64,000 bases of DNA from contig NC_035171.2 in the NCBI RefSeq assembly GCF_001659605.2, forward strand, positions 9,650,873 to 9,714,872, in the 5' to 3' direction. Position 1 is the stretch's first letter, and each line of letters opens with the position of its first letter. The DNA is from Manihot esculenta (lineage: Eukaryota; Streptophyta; Magnoliopsida; Malpighiales; Euphorbiaceae). The position numbers and the translations under genes are program-made. A model generated the notes under the pieces. That model saw only the letters and a list, made by a program, of their open reading frames with translations. It had not been told where the DNA came from and did no database searches. Of the stretch, positions 20,158 through 33,700 are shown piece after piece.

Positions 20158-22263
20158 TGTAACAGTCCGGAAACCGAACTGCTACCGGCACTAAGATCCG
20201 GATCGGCTTAAGGCCGCCGGGACCCGTAGTAAGCCTGCTGTGAACTCTGTGTACCTGTGACATCCCATACATGATCATACATTTTCTGTAAAAATTTAAA
20301 ACTTTCCTCTGTTCCAAGGCTTAACCTGTGCATACATCATCTCTATACTGTGAACCCCTACTAGAGCTCTCATCTTTGCTCTAGGTGGGCTAAACTCATA
20401 TTTTGTTAAGCCTGGTTTTGCATACATATAACAGAACAGAAAACATTGCCATAAAACGATCATGTATACAAGGATTACCACTCTTAGGAACAAGCACCAT
20501 GCTATACACTGTACATGAAACCCTATCTCGTGAATAAATACATGTCCACTAAACTATTACATAGCTCTTCTCTTTCTCTGTACCCTGCTAACACTTCTGG
20601 ACTCTGAACCTGCAAAACTGGGGGTGAAGGGAGAGGGTGAGCTATACTAGCCCAGTGAGTAGTACAGATCAAACATGTTATAAAATATGATCTCATGGAA
20701 TGCATCACAACACAAGTAAATCACATAATCTCAGACGGACTAATTCAAAATTCCCCCACATTGCCCGGCCCGCGAAGGAGCTCCTCAGGTCTTCATTCAG
20801 CACCCTATGGTACCGTGTGCCCGGCCCTTTCAGGGCTCCTCAGGTCTTCATTTAGGGGGCTAATGAATCCAAGCTACGCCCGATCTGTACATGCACTGAT
20901 TAATGCAACATCTTCGTGCTCACTAATGCAATACTATAAACATGGCATAAATGATGCATGAAACATGCTAAAAATGTTTGAGTGCTTCTATGAAAAGCTT
21001 TAGTTCAGTTCCACTCACCTCTAGCTGACTTTGTACTGACTCTGCAGGTTCTGAAACAGTGCTCACTGCTGAACTCCTTGGTTCCTCTGGTCCGTTCCTA
21101 CACAGGTGGACTGAAATGAGGGACCAAACTAACTTAAGAACATCTCTAAGAAACTCCCCAAAAACCCTCTAAAACATCATAGAACAATCACATAAAACAT
21201 ACAAAAGAAAGCTGGACAGGGCACTTTCGGCGGCAGGTTCGGTGGCCGAAACTCCCCTCCAGAGACGAAACTCATGCATGTTCGGCGGCACCTTCGGCAG
21301 CCGAAAGTCTCGTCCAGAGACGAAACTCAACCTTCTGCGGCACATTCGGCGGTCGAACCTTGCCTTCAGAGACGAAAGTCCAAATGTTCGGGGGCAAGCT
21401 TTAGCAGCCGAAACTGCCTCCACAAGGGGTTCGGCGGCCGAACCTTCCTTCGGCGGACGAACCTGGTTTTGCCCGTTGGGCAGAACCCTGCTCTGCTTCA
21501 TGCAAACTTTACCCAAAACCTATCCATCATGCATAGCAACTACTCCCAACTAGCATATACCATATAACATGCATAAAGAGGTCTAAACCTCTCCTCACAC
21601 CTCCAAACAAATATAGCAAACAACACTTAACATGCTGAACACCAAAAATCACCATAAACCTCATCTAAACCTACTCATGCATACTACCCATGAAACAACC
21701 ATAAAACCTTCAAAAATCAAGAAAGGAAGTTCAGGATCTTCACTTACCTCTTCCAAACAAGAGATTGAACGATCCCTACGTGGAGATATGAAGAAATCCT
21801 CTCTCAAACTCTCCAAGTTTCCAAACTTGCTCTTTTGCTCAAAAACTTCAAAACCACATGAAAATCCATTAAAACCATGAAAGATTTGAGAAAACACATA
21901 AATCACTCAAGGAAGATCAAGTCTCACCTCAGCTCGTGCAAATGGAAAGACTATCTTATCCATTTGACCGACCTAGGGCCTTTTATAGTTGGGTGGCCAG
22001 ACCAACTACGGCGGCCGAATGAGAACCCGAATGCCATGCACGTTCGGCGGCCGAAAGTCACCTTTGGCGGCCGAACCTTGGCTTTTCTGCCTTGGTGCTT
22101 TTCTTGCAAAACCTCATATCTTTAAACACTTTAAACCACTTTAAAACATTAAAATGCAGATAAAACATAGAACACATAGCCCTTACCCTTCTAGAGACTT
22201 CCGACATCAGAAATTCCACCGGACTACAGGAATTCTGACGCCGGACGCTAGCCGGGTATTACA
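20158..22263 (-). repeat. Element C 5' LTR
   Basis: This 2106-bp minus-strand LTR has TGTAA and TTACA ends. It carries the family landmarks: dyad arrays near 21225-21470 and 22010-22075, TATA near 21970, donor-like sites near 21747 and 21926, and acceptor-like sites near 21105 and 20612. In place of A's three-copy module it has a different pair of repeats ('gctcctcaggtcttcatt') at about 20780-20860. Confidence 0.9.
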
Positions 22264-22457
22264 GAACCTGCCTGTGGTAGCATGTATCAGCTGCCAAACC
22301 CTGCCCCCGAAAGAGGACTTTCGGCTCTGAAAGAGAGTTTCGGCCGCCGAAGGTGCCGCCGAACATGCATGAGTTTCGTCTCTGGAGGGAACCTTCGGCC
22401 GCCGAAAGTGCCGCCGAAGGTGCATGACTTTCGGCTCTGGAGGGACTTTCGGCCGCC
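22264..22457 (+). repeat. LTR fragment, dyad-rich part
   Basis: This fragment is in plus orientation, opposite to the adjacent LTR C. It matches the second dyad cluster of the A/B LTRs ('ttcggctctggagggactttcggccgcc'-type sequence). It is flanked directly by LTR C on the left and the Athila/Tat-like gag on the right. It is a remnant without its own borders. Confidence 0.7.
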
Positions 22458-22463
22458 TCTTGG

Positions 22464-24182
22464 CTATCCATAGAATCCTTCAAATGCATGTGCTTGTTGA
22501 ACTTGACCTATAACAAGACTTTTCGTAGCAGAGGTTAGTTCAAAAATTTGAGAAGTGAGAACAGATGTACTTACCTCATTGACTCCTTTTTGCAGTTGCT
22601 TTTCATCTCCATATTGTGTAGATGCTACTGCAAGTCTTGAAATCAACTCTCTAATTGCTTGAGGTGTGCTATCTTCAATTGAACCTCTACATGCTACATC
22701 AATGAGTTTCCTTTTGGATGGTAGTAAACCTTCATAGAAGGATTCTATGAGTGATTTTTCTGAAATGTCATGTTGAGGACAACTTGTGCACAATCTATTA
22801 AATCTTTCCCAATAATCATACAAATCTTCAGTTTCTTTTTGCTTAATGCCATAAATCTCTCTTCTTATGCCTATGGTTTTAGAAATTGGGAAATATTTGT
22901 TCAGAAAAGCTCTAACCATATCATCCCAAGAAGTGATTGATCTAGGTGGTAAGCAAAATAATCAATCTTTGGCATAATCATCAAGTGTGAATGGAAATGC
23001 TCTAAGTTTTACATGCTCTTCAGATACACCTTGCGGCCTCATGGATGAACATAAAATGTGAAATTCTTTCAAGTGCTTATATGGATTTTCATTCTCCAAA
23101 CCTCTAAATTTAGGTAGTAGATGTATCAAACTTGTTTTGAGCTCAAAAGGGGCTGTCAAAGGTGGGTAAGTGATGCACCATAGCGCTTGATCATCCACAG
23201 GGGCTGCCAACTCTCTCAGTGTTCTTTCTCTTGGTATTGGTGCCCTCATGGCTGGATTTTCTGGTTCAATATCAGCATGTACAGCAGGTCCAGCTGGTCT
23301 TTGAATAGGGGCAGCAGGTTGCACATGAAATTCAGCCATCTCAGCGGCTGTTTGGGCAAACGAAGCCCTCCTGTTGGATGCTACAGACTGTTTCCTTTAA
23401 TTCTGGCTCTTTCTGGCTCTCTTTCCTGCAAAGATCATCATTTAGCATATCATCTTGATTTACATAAAATTTTTCTTGGCTCATACAATCAATGATATCT
23501 AAACTTTCAGCAAGTTCTGTTTGATCAGTTTGTTTAGGCAAACAATTTTCTGGTTGTTTTTCTTCAGCACTTTGTTCTTGCACTTGTGAACTTTCATCAT
23601 CTGTCTCATCATCTTGAAACTCTTCCTCTCTTCTTAACATGTTTGCATTCATTGAGGTGCCTTGGGATTCAGATCTGCTCATAGACGCAGTTAGTTGTCC
23701 TATGTCCTGTCACATGCTTTGCATGGAACTTACCATTGTTTTCATCATCTTCTCAAGGTGCTGGATGGAACTTGGAGGTGCTGGTTGGACTTTGTGCTAT
23801 TTCTTCATTTGCTGGTTCTGTTTCAGCAGTGTATGTTGCTGGTTCTGTTTGGACAGCAACCTCATGTTCTGTTATGGTAGATTCAGTATGTGCTGTCCCT
23901 TGGACAACAGCTTCAGCATGTTACTATTCTTGGACAGCAGCAGGTGGTGCAGAAGGTGGATAGCAATTGCTGTGTTTGTTTTCAGCAGCTTGAGCAGCAA
24001 CAATTTCTGGACATTTGATAGCAGGTGCTACAAAATTTTCTTCAGCAAAAGTGTGTTGTGAAGTAGTGTTTATGGCTGCCTTTTGGACAGCAGCTGGTTC
24101 TGTTTCTCGGAATAGCAGTCTTGACAGTAGGTGCAGAAGGTAATTGTTCAATAGCATTGTTGAGGGTGGCAGATCTGGCCAT
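22464..24182 (-). pseudogene. Athila/Tat-type gag, disrupted
   Basis: The likely start is MARSATLNN at 24182, about 30 bp after the primer site. The reading moves between frames in the Ala/Gln-rich N-terminal part (24157-23683), so frameshifts are present. The core begins near 23339 (MAEFHVQP) with RTLRELAAP and 'LIHLLPKFRGLENENPYKH'. A single in-frame TGA at 22960-22962 replaces the Trp expected after 'DDYAKD'. The frame then continues through 'FLNKYFPISKT' and the gag C-terminal half to a stop at 22464. It is non-functional. The part after gag is missing. Confidence 0.75.
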
Positions 24183-24210
24183 GAAAGAAAAATAAATTAG
24201 TGAAATCAAC

Positions 24211-24228
24211 TCCCCAGCAACGGCGCCA
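24211..24228 (-). other. Primer binding site (tRNA-Asp)
   Basis: The reverse complement reads TGGCGCCGTTGCTGGGGA. This fits the tRNA-Asp 3' end used by Athila, Tat and Ogre elements, with one apparent change in the middle. It lies five bases from the LTR end at 24234 and fixes the element's orientation. Confidence 0.85.
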
Positions 24229-24233
24229 ATTTT

Positions 24234-25388
24234 TGACTCGCGGTTGTCGAAGCCGGTCAAAAATAACCTTTCTGGTTATCAACAATTTACAACTGCAGAT
24301 AGTGGTGAAAGGATCGAATCCACAGGGAATTGAGAACTTACCTATTTTCCTTATCAAGACCAATAAAATAAACTGAAACAAAAATAAACTGAAAAAGAAG
24401 AAAACTGAAAACGAGATAAACTGAAATGAGATAAAACTGAAAGTAAAATGGGGGGTTTTGAGATTGATTCAATTAAACAACTACTGAAAGCAATAAAATA
24501 AGAGAATAATAAAATAAAAGAGAAATAAATAATAAGAAAGCTCTAGTTGAAGAATTGGATCCACTTTGGTTGTTTGGATTGATCATTGAAACTTATGTTC
24601 TCTTGATTGATTCAATAGATTAGTTATGGAGATGGAAAACGCTTCTCACCACCATGTCTCTCCTTATTATTAAGTCAATTAGGGAACGTCCTCTAATTAA
24701 TTACTAATTAACAAATCGCCAAGGAATGTCCTTGGGCCTTAGGCATCAAAACAATTGTCAATTGCATGAAGAAATAGAGAGATCCAATCCTAGCTACTCA
24801 AACGCATGAGATGTTGCTAGATCACACAATTCCTTAGTTATTACATAAGTGTTCTTATGTTTGAATAATTCCAGCAATTACGGACGAAAAATTATCCAAA
24901 CTAATAATCAATTATCTTGCAATCTAGAATCAAGTGGCCAATTTGATCAAAACAACAAAGTAATCATAGATTCAAGCACCAAATTGTATGAATATTAAAC
25001 AAACCAAAGACAAATAGTTTATGTTCAGATCTCACAATCCATAAAACAACCTTAGTTTCAACCAATCTTCAACTAGAATGAAGGGTTTCAGCCACTCATG
25101 GCTGAAACAAAAACCAAAAAAATAAAAGAAAGGAAGAAGAAGAGATAGTGTCACTTGCAATCCCGTATGTGCCTCCAAAGGGGGCTTGAAAAAGCATGGG
25201 GAGGCTCCTTATGTGTCTTTTTATACTTGAAAAGTATTGCCCTAGATGATACTTGCTTCTTAATTAGTGAAGAGGCTGCCCAAGGTGTCAAGAGGCTGCC
25301 CAAAAGACTTCAAGAGGCTGCCCAAAATACCCTTGGTCCAAGATGTGCCATCCATGCACATGTGAGAAGGGAAAAACGTGGGACATGT
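24234..25388 (-). repeat. Athila/Tat-type LTR, part 1
   Basis: The LTR's 3' end (minus sense) is the TGACTCGCGG border at 24234. It contains a short run of 'aactgaaa..gata' repeats at about 24365-24450. The LTR is interrupted at 25388 by element B and continues at 38173. The same LTR type recurs at 45634. Confidence 0.75.
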
Positions 25389-27295
25389 TGTAATACCCGG
25401 CTAGACTCCGGTATCGGAATTCCTGCCGTCCGGTGGAATCTCGGATGTCGAAAGCCTCTAGTAGGGTAGAAACATGTTTTCATAAAATGTTTTAAGGTAT
25501 TTCATGGTTTAAGTATGAAAATTAAATGAGTTTTTGCATGAAAAGTCTTTGGAGGAAAACCCAGGTTCGGCCGCCGAACATGCATGCGTTTTGGAGGCAC
25601 GTTAGGCCCCCGAAAGCATGAGTGAGGGAAGTTCAGGTTCGGCCGCCGAAAGTCAAGTTCGGCAGCCGAACATGGCATGCATGCGGAGGCACTTTCGGCC
25701 CCCGAACGTGGCCTGGCCAGCCACCTATAAAAGGGTCCCTTAGGTCCGCACGGGCGAGCTTTTTCTTCCCCGTTGTCGGCCAAGGTGAGTCTCCGCCACC
25801 CCTCCCTCTATCTTGAGTGTTTTCCTTAGATCTCCCATGGTTTTCACGGGTTTTAACTCCTGTTTTGAAGATCTGTGAGTAAAAAGCAAGTTTTGGGTAC
25901 TTGGAGGTTCAAAGAGCTCAATCTCTCCATCTCCAAGCTAGGATCGCCTTTCCTCTCGTTTTCTTCAAGAGGTAAGCTCGGATCCACCCTTGTTATGTGT
26001 TTTAAACAAGCTTTTAGTTGTTTTATGGGTAGAGAGGCATGTTTAGACTTGTTGATGAGTTTATGGGTTTTGTTGTTTGATGAACAATGTATGTTGATTT
26101 TTGTGTGTCTGAAGTGTTGTAGTTGAGGTATTTGATAGTTTGAGACCCCTAGGTGTGATGTATGATATGTATACATGTTTTAGAACAAGTTTATGCATGA
26201 TTTGAGAGTTGGGAGGCAAATGTGCATAAAGGAGCCGAGTTTCTGCCCTTTGGCAGAAACCAGGTTCGGCAGCCGAAGGCACTTTCGGCCGCCGAACATG
26301 GCTGGGGAGGCAGGCCTTTCGGCTGCCGAAGTTGCCCCCGAAAGGAGACTTTCGTCTCTGTCTGGCACTTTCGGCCGCCGAAGGTGCCGCCGAACATGCA
26401 TGAGTTTCGCCTCTGTCTGGGAGTTTCGGCCGCCGAAGGTGCCGCCGAACCTGCCTGACTTTCGGCTCTGGAGGGACTTTCGGCCGCCGAACCTGCCGCC
26501 GAAAGTGCCCTGTCCAGCCATTTCTTGCATGTTTCTATGTAGTTATTTTATGATGTTTTAGGGGGTTTTTGGGGAGTATATTAGAGTTATGTTTACGTAT
26601 GTTTGGGTCCCTCATTGGAGTCCACCCATGTAGGTTCGGACCCGAGGAACCGAGGACCCCAGCAGTGAGCCAGCTGCTACAGAGTTTGTCAGAGCTAACC
26701 AGAGGTGAGTGGAATAAACCTTAAGTTTTAAAATGAATGAAATATGAATTTTGAGCATGATCCATGCATCATGAATGCCATGAGATATAGTAGGTTGTTT
26801 GCATTAGTATTCACGAATATGTTGCATTGCATTTATGATGTTGATGTGGATTGGTTATTGGATGACCCTTTAGTCCTCATATGATATGATGATGCTACGG
26901 CATGAGATATGGTATGGAAGTCCAGGTTGTACCCATTCTACATCCCTGGCACGATGTAAGAGAAAGTCCAGGTTGTACCCATTCTACGTCCCTGGCACAT
27001 TGGTATGTTATGATATGTTATGATAAGGGAAAGACTGGTTGTACCCATTCTACGTCCCGGCACAGTTGGACTATGTAGAGGACTATTGGTGACAATACCA
27101 TCCGAGATGTGATTTGTTGTGATGTGTTGCATTACATAATGGCATGAGATTTTTAAATATATGTTTTCACTATTCTGCTCACTGGGCTTTGTAGCTCACC
27201 CCTCTCCCCTAACCCCAGATGTGCAGGTACAGGGTAGACCAGGAGGTTAGCCAGAGTTTTGAAGTATGTGTATGTAATAGTTAGATGGTGGACAT
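25389..27295 (+). repeat. Element B 5' LTR, part 1
   Basis: This part begins TGTAATACCC like A. Near 25566 one dyad pair has collapsed to a single dyad relative to the 3' LTR (36007-36039), a 20-bp loss. The TATA is near 25725, with donor-like sites near 25785 and 25972. The part ends where the solo LTR enters, at the first copy of its target GACAT (27291-27295). Confidence 0.9.
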
Positions 27296-30065
27296 TGTAA
27301 CAGCCCGGAAACCGGTACCCCTCTAGTAACGGCCCGACCTGCTCGGCGCTAGGATTCAGATCGGCTTAAGGCCGCCGGAACCCGTAGCAAGCCTGCTAAA
27401 CATCCTGAAACTCTAGGTATAATCCCATACATGATCAAACTTGCCTGAAAACTTAAACTTTGATCTCATAAAACCTTTAAAACTTATTTTTCTTACATCA
27501 GCTTGACCTATGCATGGAAACATAGAACCTCCTACTAGATGGGTCATCAAGCTTGCTTCAAAACATATCCGCTTTGGGTCAAGGGATTGGAACCCTTTCT
27601 TCCCTCACGGCCATTCAAAACTCATAACATTTAAAACATTTTCTTAAGATCATGCATAACAAAAAAGGGATTAACCAACACTCTAGGCAAAGCACAATTC
27701 TACACATCTCATGCTACAACACATGACAAATCTATACTTTTCTTAACTTGGCTCTATCTCTTTATAACATTACTCTTTCCATTCTTTCATATTCTTTATA
27801 TACATAAGGACCATACATCAAGTCCATCTATCATGTCCATATATCATCATGTCCACAACTAAACTATACAAGCATACAAGCATTCATAGCATTACATAAC
27901 ATATCATCTCTTTAGCAACTTTCTTACATAACTAACACTATCTCCATGAACATATACATACAAGCATCTCTTATATATATAAACAAAACACAGCTAAGCT
28001 ATGCTATTACAACCAAACATGGCAACCCATGCTTGAACCTCTTCTATCCCATAGCTTACTCTGACTGAACTCTGGCTTGACATACTCTGGCCCTGCAAAA
28101 CTGGGTTAAGGGAATGGGGTGAGCTACAAGAGCCCAGTGAGTAGAAACAGAGAAAAACATTTGATTTAGTTCCTCCATTTTTAGGTATATTATTATGCCT
28201 TTTATTGTTCCACCCTTTTTATGTATTTTATTATAAAGACATTTAAATCAATTCAATTATTCTTCTTATTCATGCCTTCATGAAATGCGTCATATCACAA
28301 TTATATCACAACAAACATCTCACCCCCGCTTGAGTTCATGCTAGCAAATCTCTTCCTCTTGCGGGTGATTTTAGAGGGTTCACGTAACGTCCTTCCCCTC
28401 AGGGTTAGACATGACCCCAACGTTCCCTCTGTCAAAACTTGGCCCCGAAGGAGCTCTCATGGGGCTTTCCTACATGTACTCGCCCGATTGACAAAGACTC
28501 ATTGACAGACTTGCGGGCTATTGAGGTCGCCTTGGTCCACCCATCACATCATATACATAGCACATTATGCAATGCGTCACCTTCGTGAAACTAGTGCAAT
28601 CATCCTATAACATATAAACATGGTGCATGAGCATGGTGAACTAGTGCAAACATCCTATTACATAACATGATGTATGAGTATGCTTTAGGCATTAGATTTT
28701 CTTAAAAGAAAAGATTAAGTTAGTTCTACTCACCTGAAGCCTCTGCTCAACAAACTCAGGGTCAACTAGCACTGAAGCTAGACACCTCTCCTCAGGTCCA
28801 ATCCTACACAGATGGACACACATGAGGTACCAAACACACTCTAACAACTCATAAGAAACTCCCCAAAAACCCCTCTAAACATCACTGAAACATGCATAGA
28901 AAACAGCCATGAAAAGGCTGGACAGGCACTTTCGGCGGCACCTTCGGCGGCCGAAAGTCTCCTCCAGAGACGAAACTCGGGTAGGTTCGGCGGCACCTTC
29001 GGCGGCCGAACCCTCACTCCAGAGACGAAAGTCAGGCACTTTCGGCGGCCGAACATTTCCTTCGGCGGCCGAAAGTCTGCTTTCAAGCCACAACTCCACT
29101 TTCGGGGGCAAGGTTAGGCGGCCAAACCTATGCATCCTCAGGCACGTTCGGCGGCCGAAACCACCTTCGGCGGCCGAACCTGAGTTCATCAGAACTCAGC
29201 CTTCGTGCATACCAGCCTCCTAAACCTTACAAAACAACCCCAAACCTCACATACTCTCTCCCAAGCATGCATACACACTCCCACAAGCAAAGAGAGCAAA
29301 GAAACTAACTTAAACTCCTCAACACATCATCACATAACATACATTGGGCATAAAACCCACATAAACCCCATGCATATCTACCCATTCTAACATAAAACCT
29401 TCATAAAACTTACTTAAAACTTTATTAAAACTCAAGGAAAACAAGGATCTACACTTACCTCTTCAAGATTGAGGATCGGTGCGACCCAAAGCTTGAGGTG
29501 TGGAGAATCCAAGCTCCAAAAGCTCCAAGCTCCCAAAACTTCTATTTCAGCTTCAAAACTTCAAACCAAGGGTAGATCTTATGAAAACTTGAAGGATTTT
29601 GAAGAGAAGACACACAAGCAACCAAGGGAGGGCAGAAACTCACCTGAGCTCGAGAATGGGGAGAAAACTCGCCCATTTCCGATCTGAGGGCCTTTATAGG
29701 TGGCCTGGTCATCAACCTTCGGCAGCCTAACGTGCCCCCTAAACTCATGCATGTTCGGCGGCCGAACCTCACTTTCGGCGGCCGAACCTTGGCTTGCTCC
29801 CACAAGACTTTCGGAGGCCAAAGGCGCTCCCGAAGCCTTCACATGTTCGGCGGCCGAACTTCACTTTCGGCGGCCGAACCTGGCAAACGCCTCCTTGGTC
29901 TTTCTCTTCAAAAACTCAACTCTTTTCTATTTAAAACCATAAAACACTTAAAAACATTTTAGAAAACCTTTTAGAAAACCTTTACTATACCCCTCAGAAG
30001 GATCCGACACCCGAGATTCCACCGGACGGTAGGAATTCCGATGTCTGAACGAGCGGGGTCTTACA
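27296..30065 (-). repeat. Solo LTR nested in element B 5' LTR
   Basis: This is a 2770-bp solo LTR with TGTAA and TTACA ends and target duplication GACAT (27291-27295 and 30066-30070). It is in minus orientation with no internal region. It shares the family landmarks: dyads near 28928-29180 and 29750-29880, TATA near 29690, donors near 29457, 29640 and 28732, and acceptors near 28812 and 28097. It has a subfamily-specific stretch at about 28320-28530 in place of A's tandem module. It arose by insertion then LTR-LTR recombination. Confidence 0.9.
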
Positions 30066-30070
30066 GACAT

Positions 30071-30479
30071 GACAATTGTAATATGATGTAATGTAAGAGA
30101 TTACAGTATGTTATGAAATGAGGTATTTTGAGGTTATAGATGTGCTTGACCCTATGAGTATTGTAATCCCTTGTTCATGCATGATCTTAGATATTTGATG
30201 ATACAGATGTTAGCCAACTCATCTCATGATGTATTGCCCATTGGGGCATTGTTGAGATCCCACAGAGGGATTATGTTTATGATTATGACTATGCACAGTA
30301 TATGTTCAGGTTGAGTTGGATGAATGAAAGGAAAAGTTTAAATTTTTATGTATGTTTGTTGATCATGTATGGGATTAAACAGGTTTACAGGTTATATGTC
30401 AGGCTTGCTACGGGTCCCGGCGGCCTTAAGTCGACCCGGATCCTAGCGCCGGTAGCGGTCCGATTTTCGGGTCGTTACA
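30071..30479 (+). repeat. Element B 5' LTR, part 2
   Basis: This is the remainder of the interrupted LTR, ending TTACA at 30479. The primer site follows at 30483-30495. Removing the nested LTR and one GACAT rejoins it with part 1. Confidence 0.9.
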
Positions 30480-30741
30480 GAATGGTATCAGAGCCCTAGG
30501 TTCATATGGTCGGACCTAGAGTGTCGGACTCATAGATGTTATAGAAGGTCAAGCACAATAGGAAGATCATGTCCACTAGGATAGGATGTGGAGTCCTGTC
30601 TTGCATGATGATGTGAAATGCCATGACTTTGTGCATGTGCATTAATGATATGCTGTGCTATGTGATGAGGGTTCATGTGTGCCCACATGAACCATATGAT
30701 GCTAATGTTTGTATGATGTGTACTGTCTTTCAGAAAATAGG

Positions 30742-33700
30742 ATGAGAGGAACTCGTCGATCTGCACGATTGACTGGAGTACCACCTGAGGATGAGGGCAC
30801 GAGCGCCCGTCCTCCCACATTGCCTAGGGCAATGTCTTGTAGAGCCAACAGAGAAAGAGTGTCAAGGGACCCTAGAAGGTCTTTTGATGCTAGCAGAAGG
30901 GGGACTGATAGAGGAGGAAGTTCTTCAGATGTGAGGGAGGTTATGGAAGAGGAACAGAGGAGGGATGGGAACCTGGATGTGAGCATGGAGGAAGAAGGGA
31001 CAGGGGAGTCTCAGGGAGGCGTTCAGGCCTCGGGGTATGGTTTTCCACCCCATTATCCACCCTTCCCACAGGGTTCAGGGTATCCGATGGGAGGTACATC
31101 GGATTACTCCAGCTTTAACCCCTACCCTACCTACATGCCCTATCCACCTTTCTATCCGCCTTACACACAACACCCAGCTTATCCACCCTCACCTTTCTAT
31201 CCAAACCCGGCAAACCCCACCTCGGGGAATGCTGCACCTCCACCTCCACCACCTACAGAACCAGCAGCCCCAGTTACTCAACCTCCTAGACCTAGCTCAG
31301 CTGATGGGAGCAAGGTAAAGATGACAGATTACCTCAAGCTAGATGCTCCCAAATACAAGTCAGGGGATGACCCCTTTGAGTATCTGAGAGTGGTGAAGAC
31401 AATAACTGATGAGCTAGGGGCAAGTGACAGCAGGGCCATTCAGATGGCAGGGTTCACTTTAAAGTGCAAGAAGGCACGGGAATGGTTCAAGTGTTATGTG
31501 GACCCGAGACTAGATGGTATGACATGGGAAGAATTTGCGAATGAGTTCGCTGGATGGGCTTTTCCAGACAGTTCTAGAGAACTGAAGATGATTGAGTTTG
31601 AGCAACTGAGGCAGTCAGAGCACATGGGTGTAGAGGAGTTCACGGATAAATTCTTAGAGCTATTGCCTTTTTCAGGGCAAGCTCTAGATACAGATACGAA
31701 GAAAGCCAAGAGGTATGTTATGAAGCTGCATTCCAGGTACTCCTCGTTGATTCAATCAGCTGAGAGAGAAAGTTTCCACACTGTGGTGGATATGGCTCGA
31801 AGAATGGAAGCAAGTGCTATAGTTGAGGGGTCAGTGAAGCAGTCAGTGACCCAGTCTTCAGGGGTTAAGACCCCAGGCAGAGGAGGACCAGGTTTCTCTT
31901 CTCAGAGCTCAGGTAAGAAGAGGTGGGATAACACCACCAGGAAGCCGAAGAAGAATAAGTTTTGGAACAAGTTGAAATCCGGTCTGGGATTTGGCGGTGG
32001 CTCGAGCTCAGGCTCAGATGGTACAGAATGCCAGAGATGTGGAAGACCGCACAGGGGAGTGTGTCGAGCTGGGACTAATACATGTTTCAGATGTGGACAG
32101 GAGGGACACATAGCTCGGGAGTGTCCTAGAGCGCCTTTTATGGGCCAGCCCCAGCAGACAGCTTCTGGTAGTGTGGCACAGCCAGCAGTTCCAGCCACGA
32201 CTCAGGGCAGTGGCAGAGGTAGAGGGAGAGGGGCAGCCTCTTCTTCTGGTTCCCGAGGTGAAGGTCCATCAGCTCCAGCCAAGATCTTCACCATGACTCA
32301 GCAGGAGGCTAACACATCCAACACCGTGGTGTCAGGTAATCTCGTCATTGGGTGTTCTGATGTGTATGCATTAATGGACCCGGGTGCATCTCATTCATTT
32401 ATTGCTCCGAGAGCCGTTGAGAGGTTGGGTCTGATAGTCTCTGGGTTAGAGTGTCCCCTATGGGTCAGTGGACCCAAGTGTGATCCGTCAGTGGCAGTGT
32501 CAGTCTACTAGTACAGTCCAGTTTTTGTTGAGGGAAGATGCCTCTCCGCCGACCTTGTGGTTCTAGATTTGACAGACTTTGACGTCATTCTAGGGATGGA
32601 TTGGCTATCTACCCATGGTGCTACCTTGGACTGCAGGGACAAGGTAGTCAGGTTCAGAGATCAGAACGGGTCAGAGGTCGTCTTCAGAGGAGACAAAAGG
32701 GGTACACCTAGAGGTCTGATATCAGCTCTTCAGGCTCGTAGGTTGCTTAGGAAGGGATGTCAGGGGTACTTAGCTCATGTGAGAGAGCTTGACAGTCAGG
32801 TCAGGGAGCTAGCCTTGGTGCCAGTTGTCAGAGAGTTTCAGGATGTTTTTCCGGATGAGCTTCCAGGTTTACCACCTGCTAGGGAGATAGAGTTCGAGAT
32901 AGAGTTGGTGCCTGGAACTAGACCAATCTCTATCCCTCCCTACAGGATGGCTCCAGCCGAGTTAAAGGAGTTGAAAGAGCAGTTACAAGAGCTGGTAGAG
33001 AAGGGCTTCATCCGACAGAGTACCTCACCTTGGGGTGCTCCGGTCTTGTTTGTGAGAAAGAAGGATGGGTCCCTCAGACTTTGTATCGACTACAGGCAGT
33101 TGAACAAAGTCACTACCAAGAATAAGTACCCGTTGCCTAGGATTGACGATCTATTTGACCAGCTAGCCGGAGCAGGTTGTTTCTCCAAAATAGATCTGAG
33201 ATCGGGGTACCATCAGCTGAGGATAAGGGATGAAGATGTGCCGAAGATAGCTTTCAGGACCAGATATGGGCATTTTGAGTTCCTTGTAATGCCGTTCGGG
33301 TTGACCAACGCCCCTGCAGCATTCATGGATCTCATGAACAGAGTGTTTAGTCAATACCTGGATCACTTTGTTATTGTCTTCATAGATGATATCTTAGTGT
33401 ATTCCAGGAATGAAGAGGAGCATGCCCATCATCTGAGGTTGGTCTTGCAGACCTTGAGGGAACATGGCTTGTATGCCAAGTTCTCTAAATGTGAGTTCTG
33501 GCTGAGGAGCATTTCGTTCTTGGGGCATGTAGTGTCAGAGAATGGGATTGAGGTGGACCCCAAGAAGACAGAAACTGGGGCTAACTGGCCTAGACCCACT
33601 TCAGTGACAGAGATTAGAAGTTTCTTGGGTTTGGCAGGTTACTACAGGAGGTTCGTTCAGGACTTCTCGAAGATAGCAGCTCCTCTGACCAGGTTGACCA

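Larger units (their letters stand above)
18366..22263 (-). mobile_element. Element C: truncated Ty3/gypsy chromovirus
   Basis: This minus-strand relative of A and B retains its 5' LTR (20158-22263), primer site (20142-20154) and gag (18366-19940). Everything from the protease on is missing. The frame stops matching A directly after 'SGNLLIGC', about ten residues before the protease active site, and runs into the pararetrovirus-like sequence. No 3' LTR or target duplication is seen, so the break is probably a recombination or deletion. Its gag and LTR are clearly diverged from A and B, so it is a separate, older lineage. Confidence 0.85.

Noticed and set aside
21632..21906. About 80-codon frames on both strands within LTR C
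   Set aside because: They overlap each other on opposite strands in LTR leader sequence and show no domain. The conserved feature there is the donor-like site.
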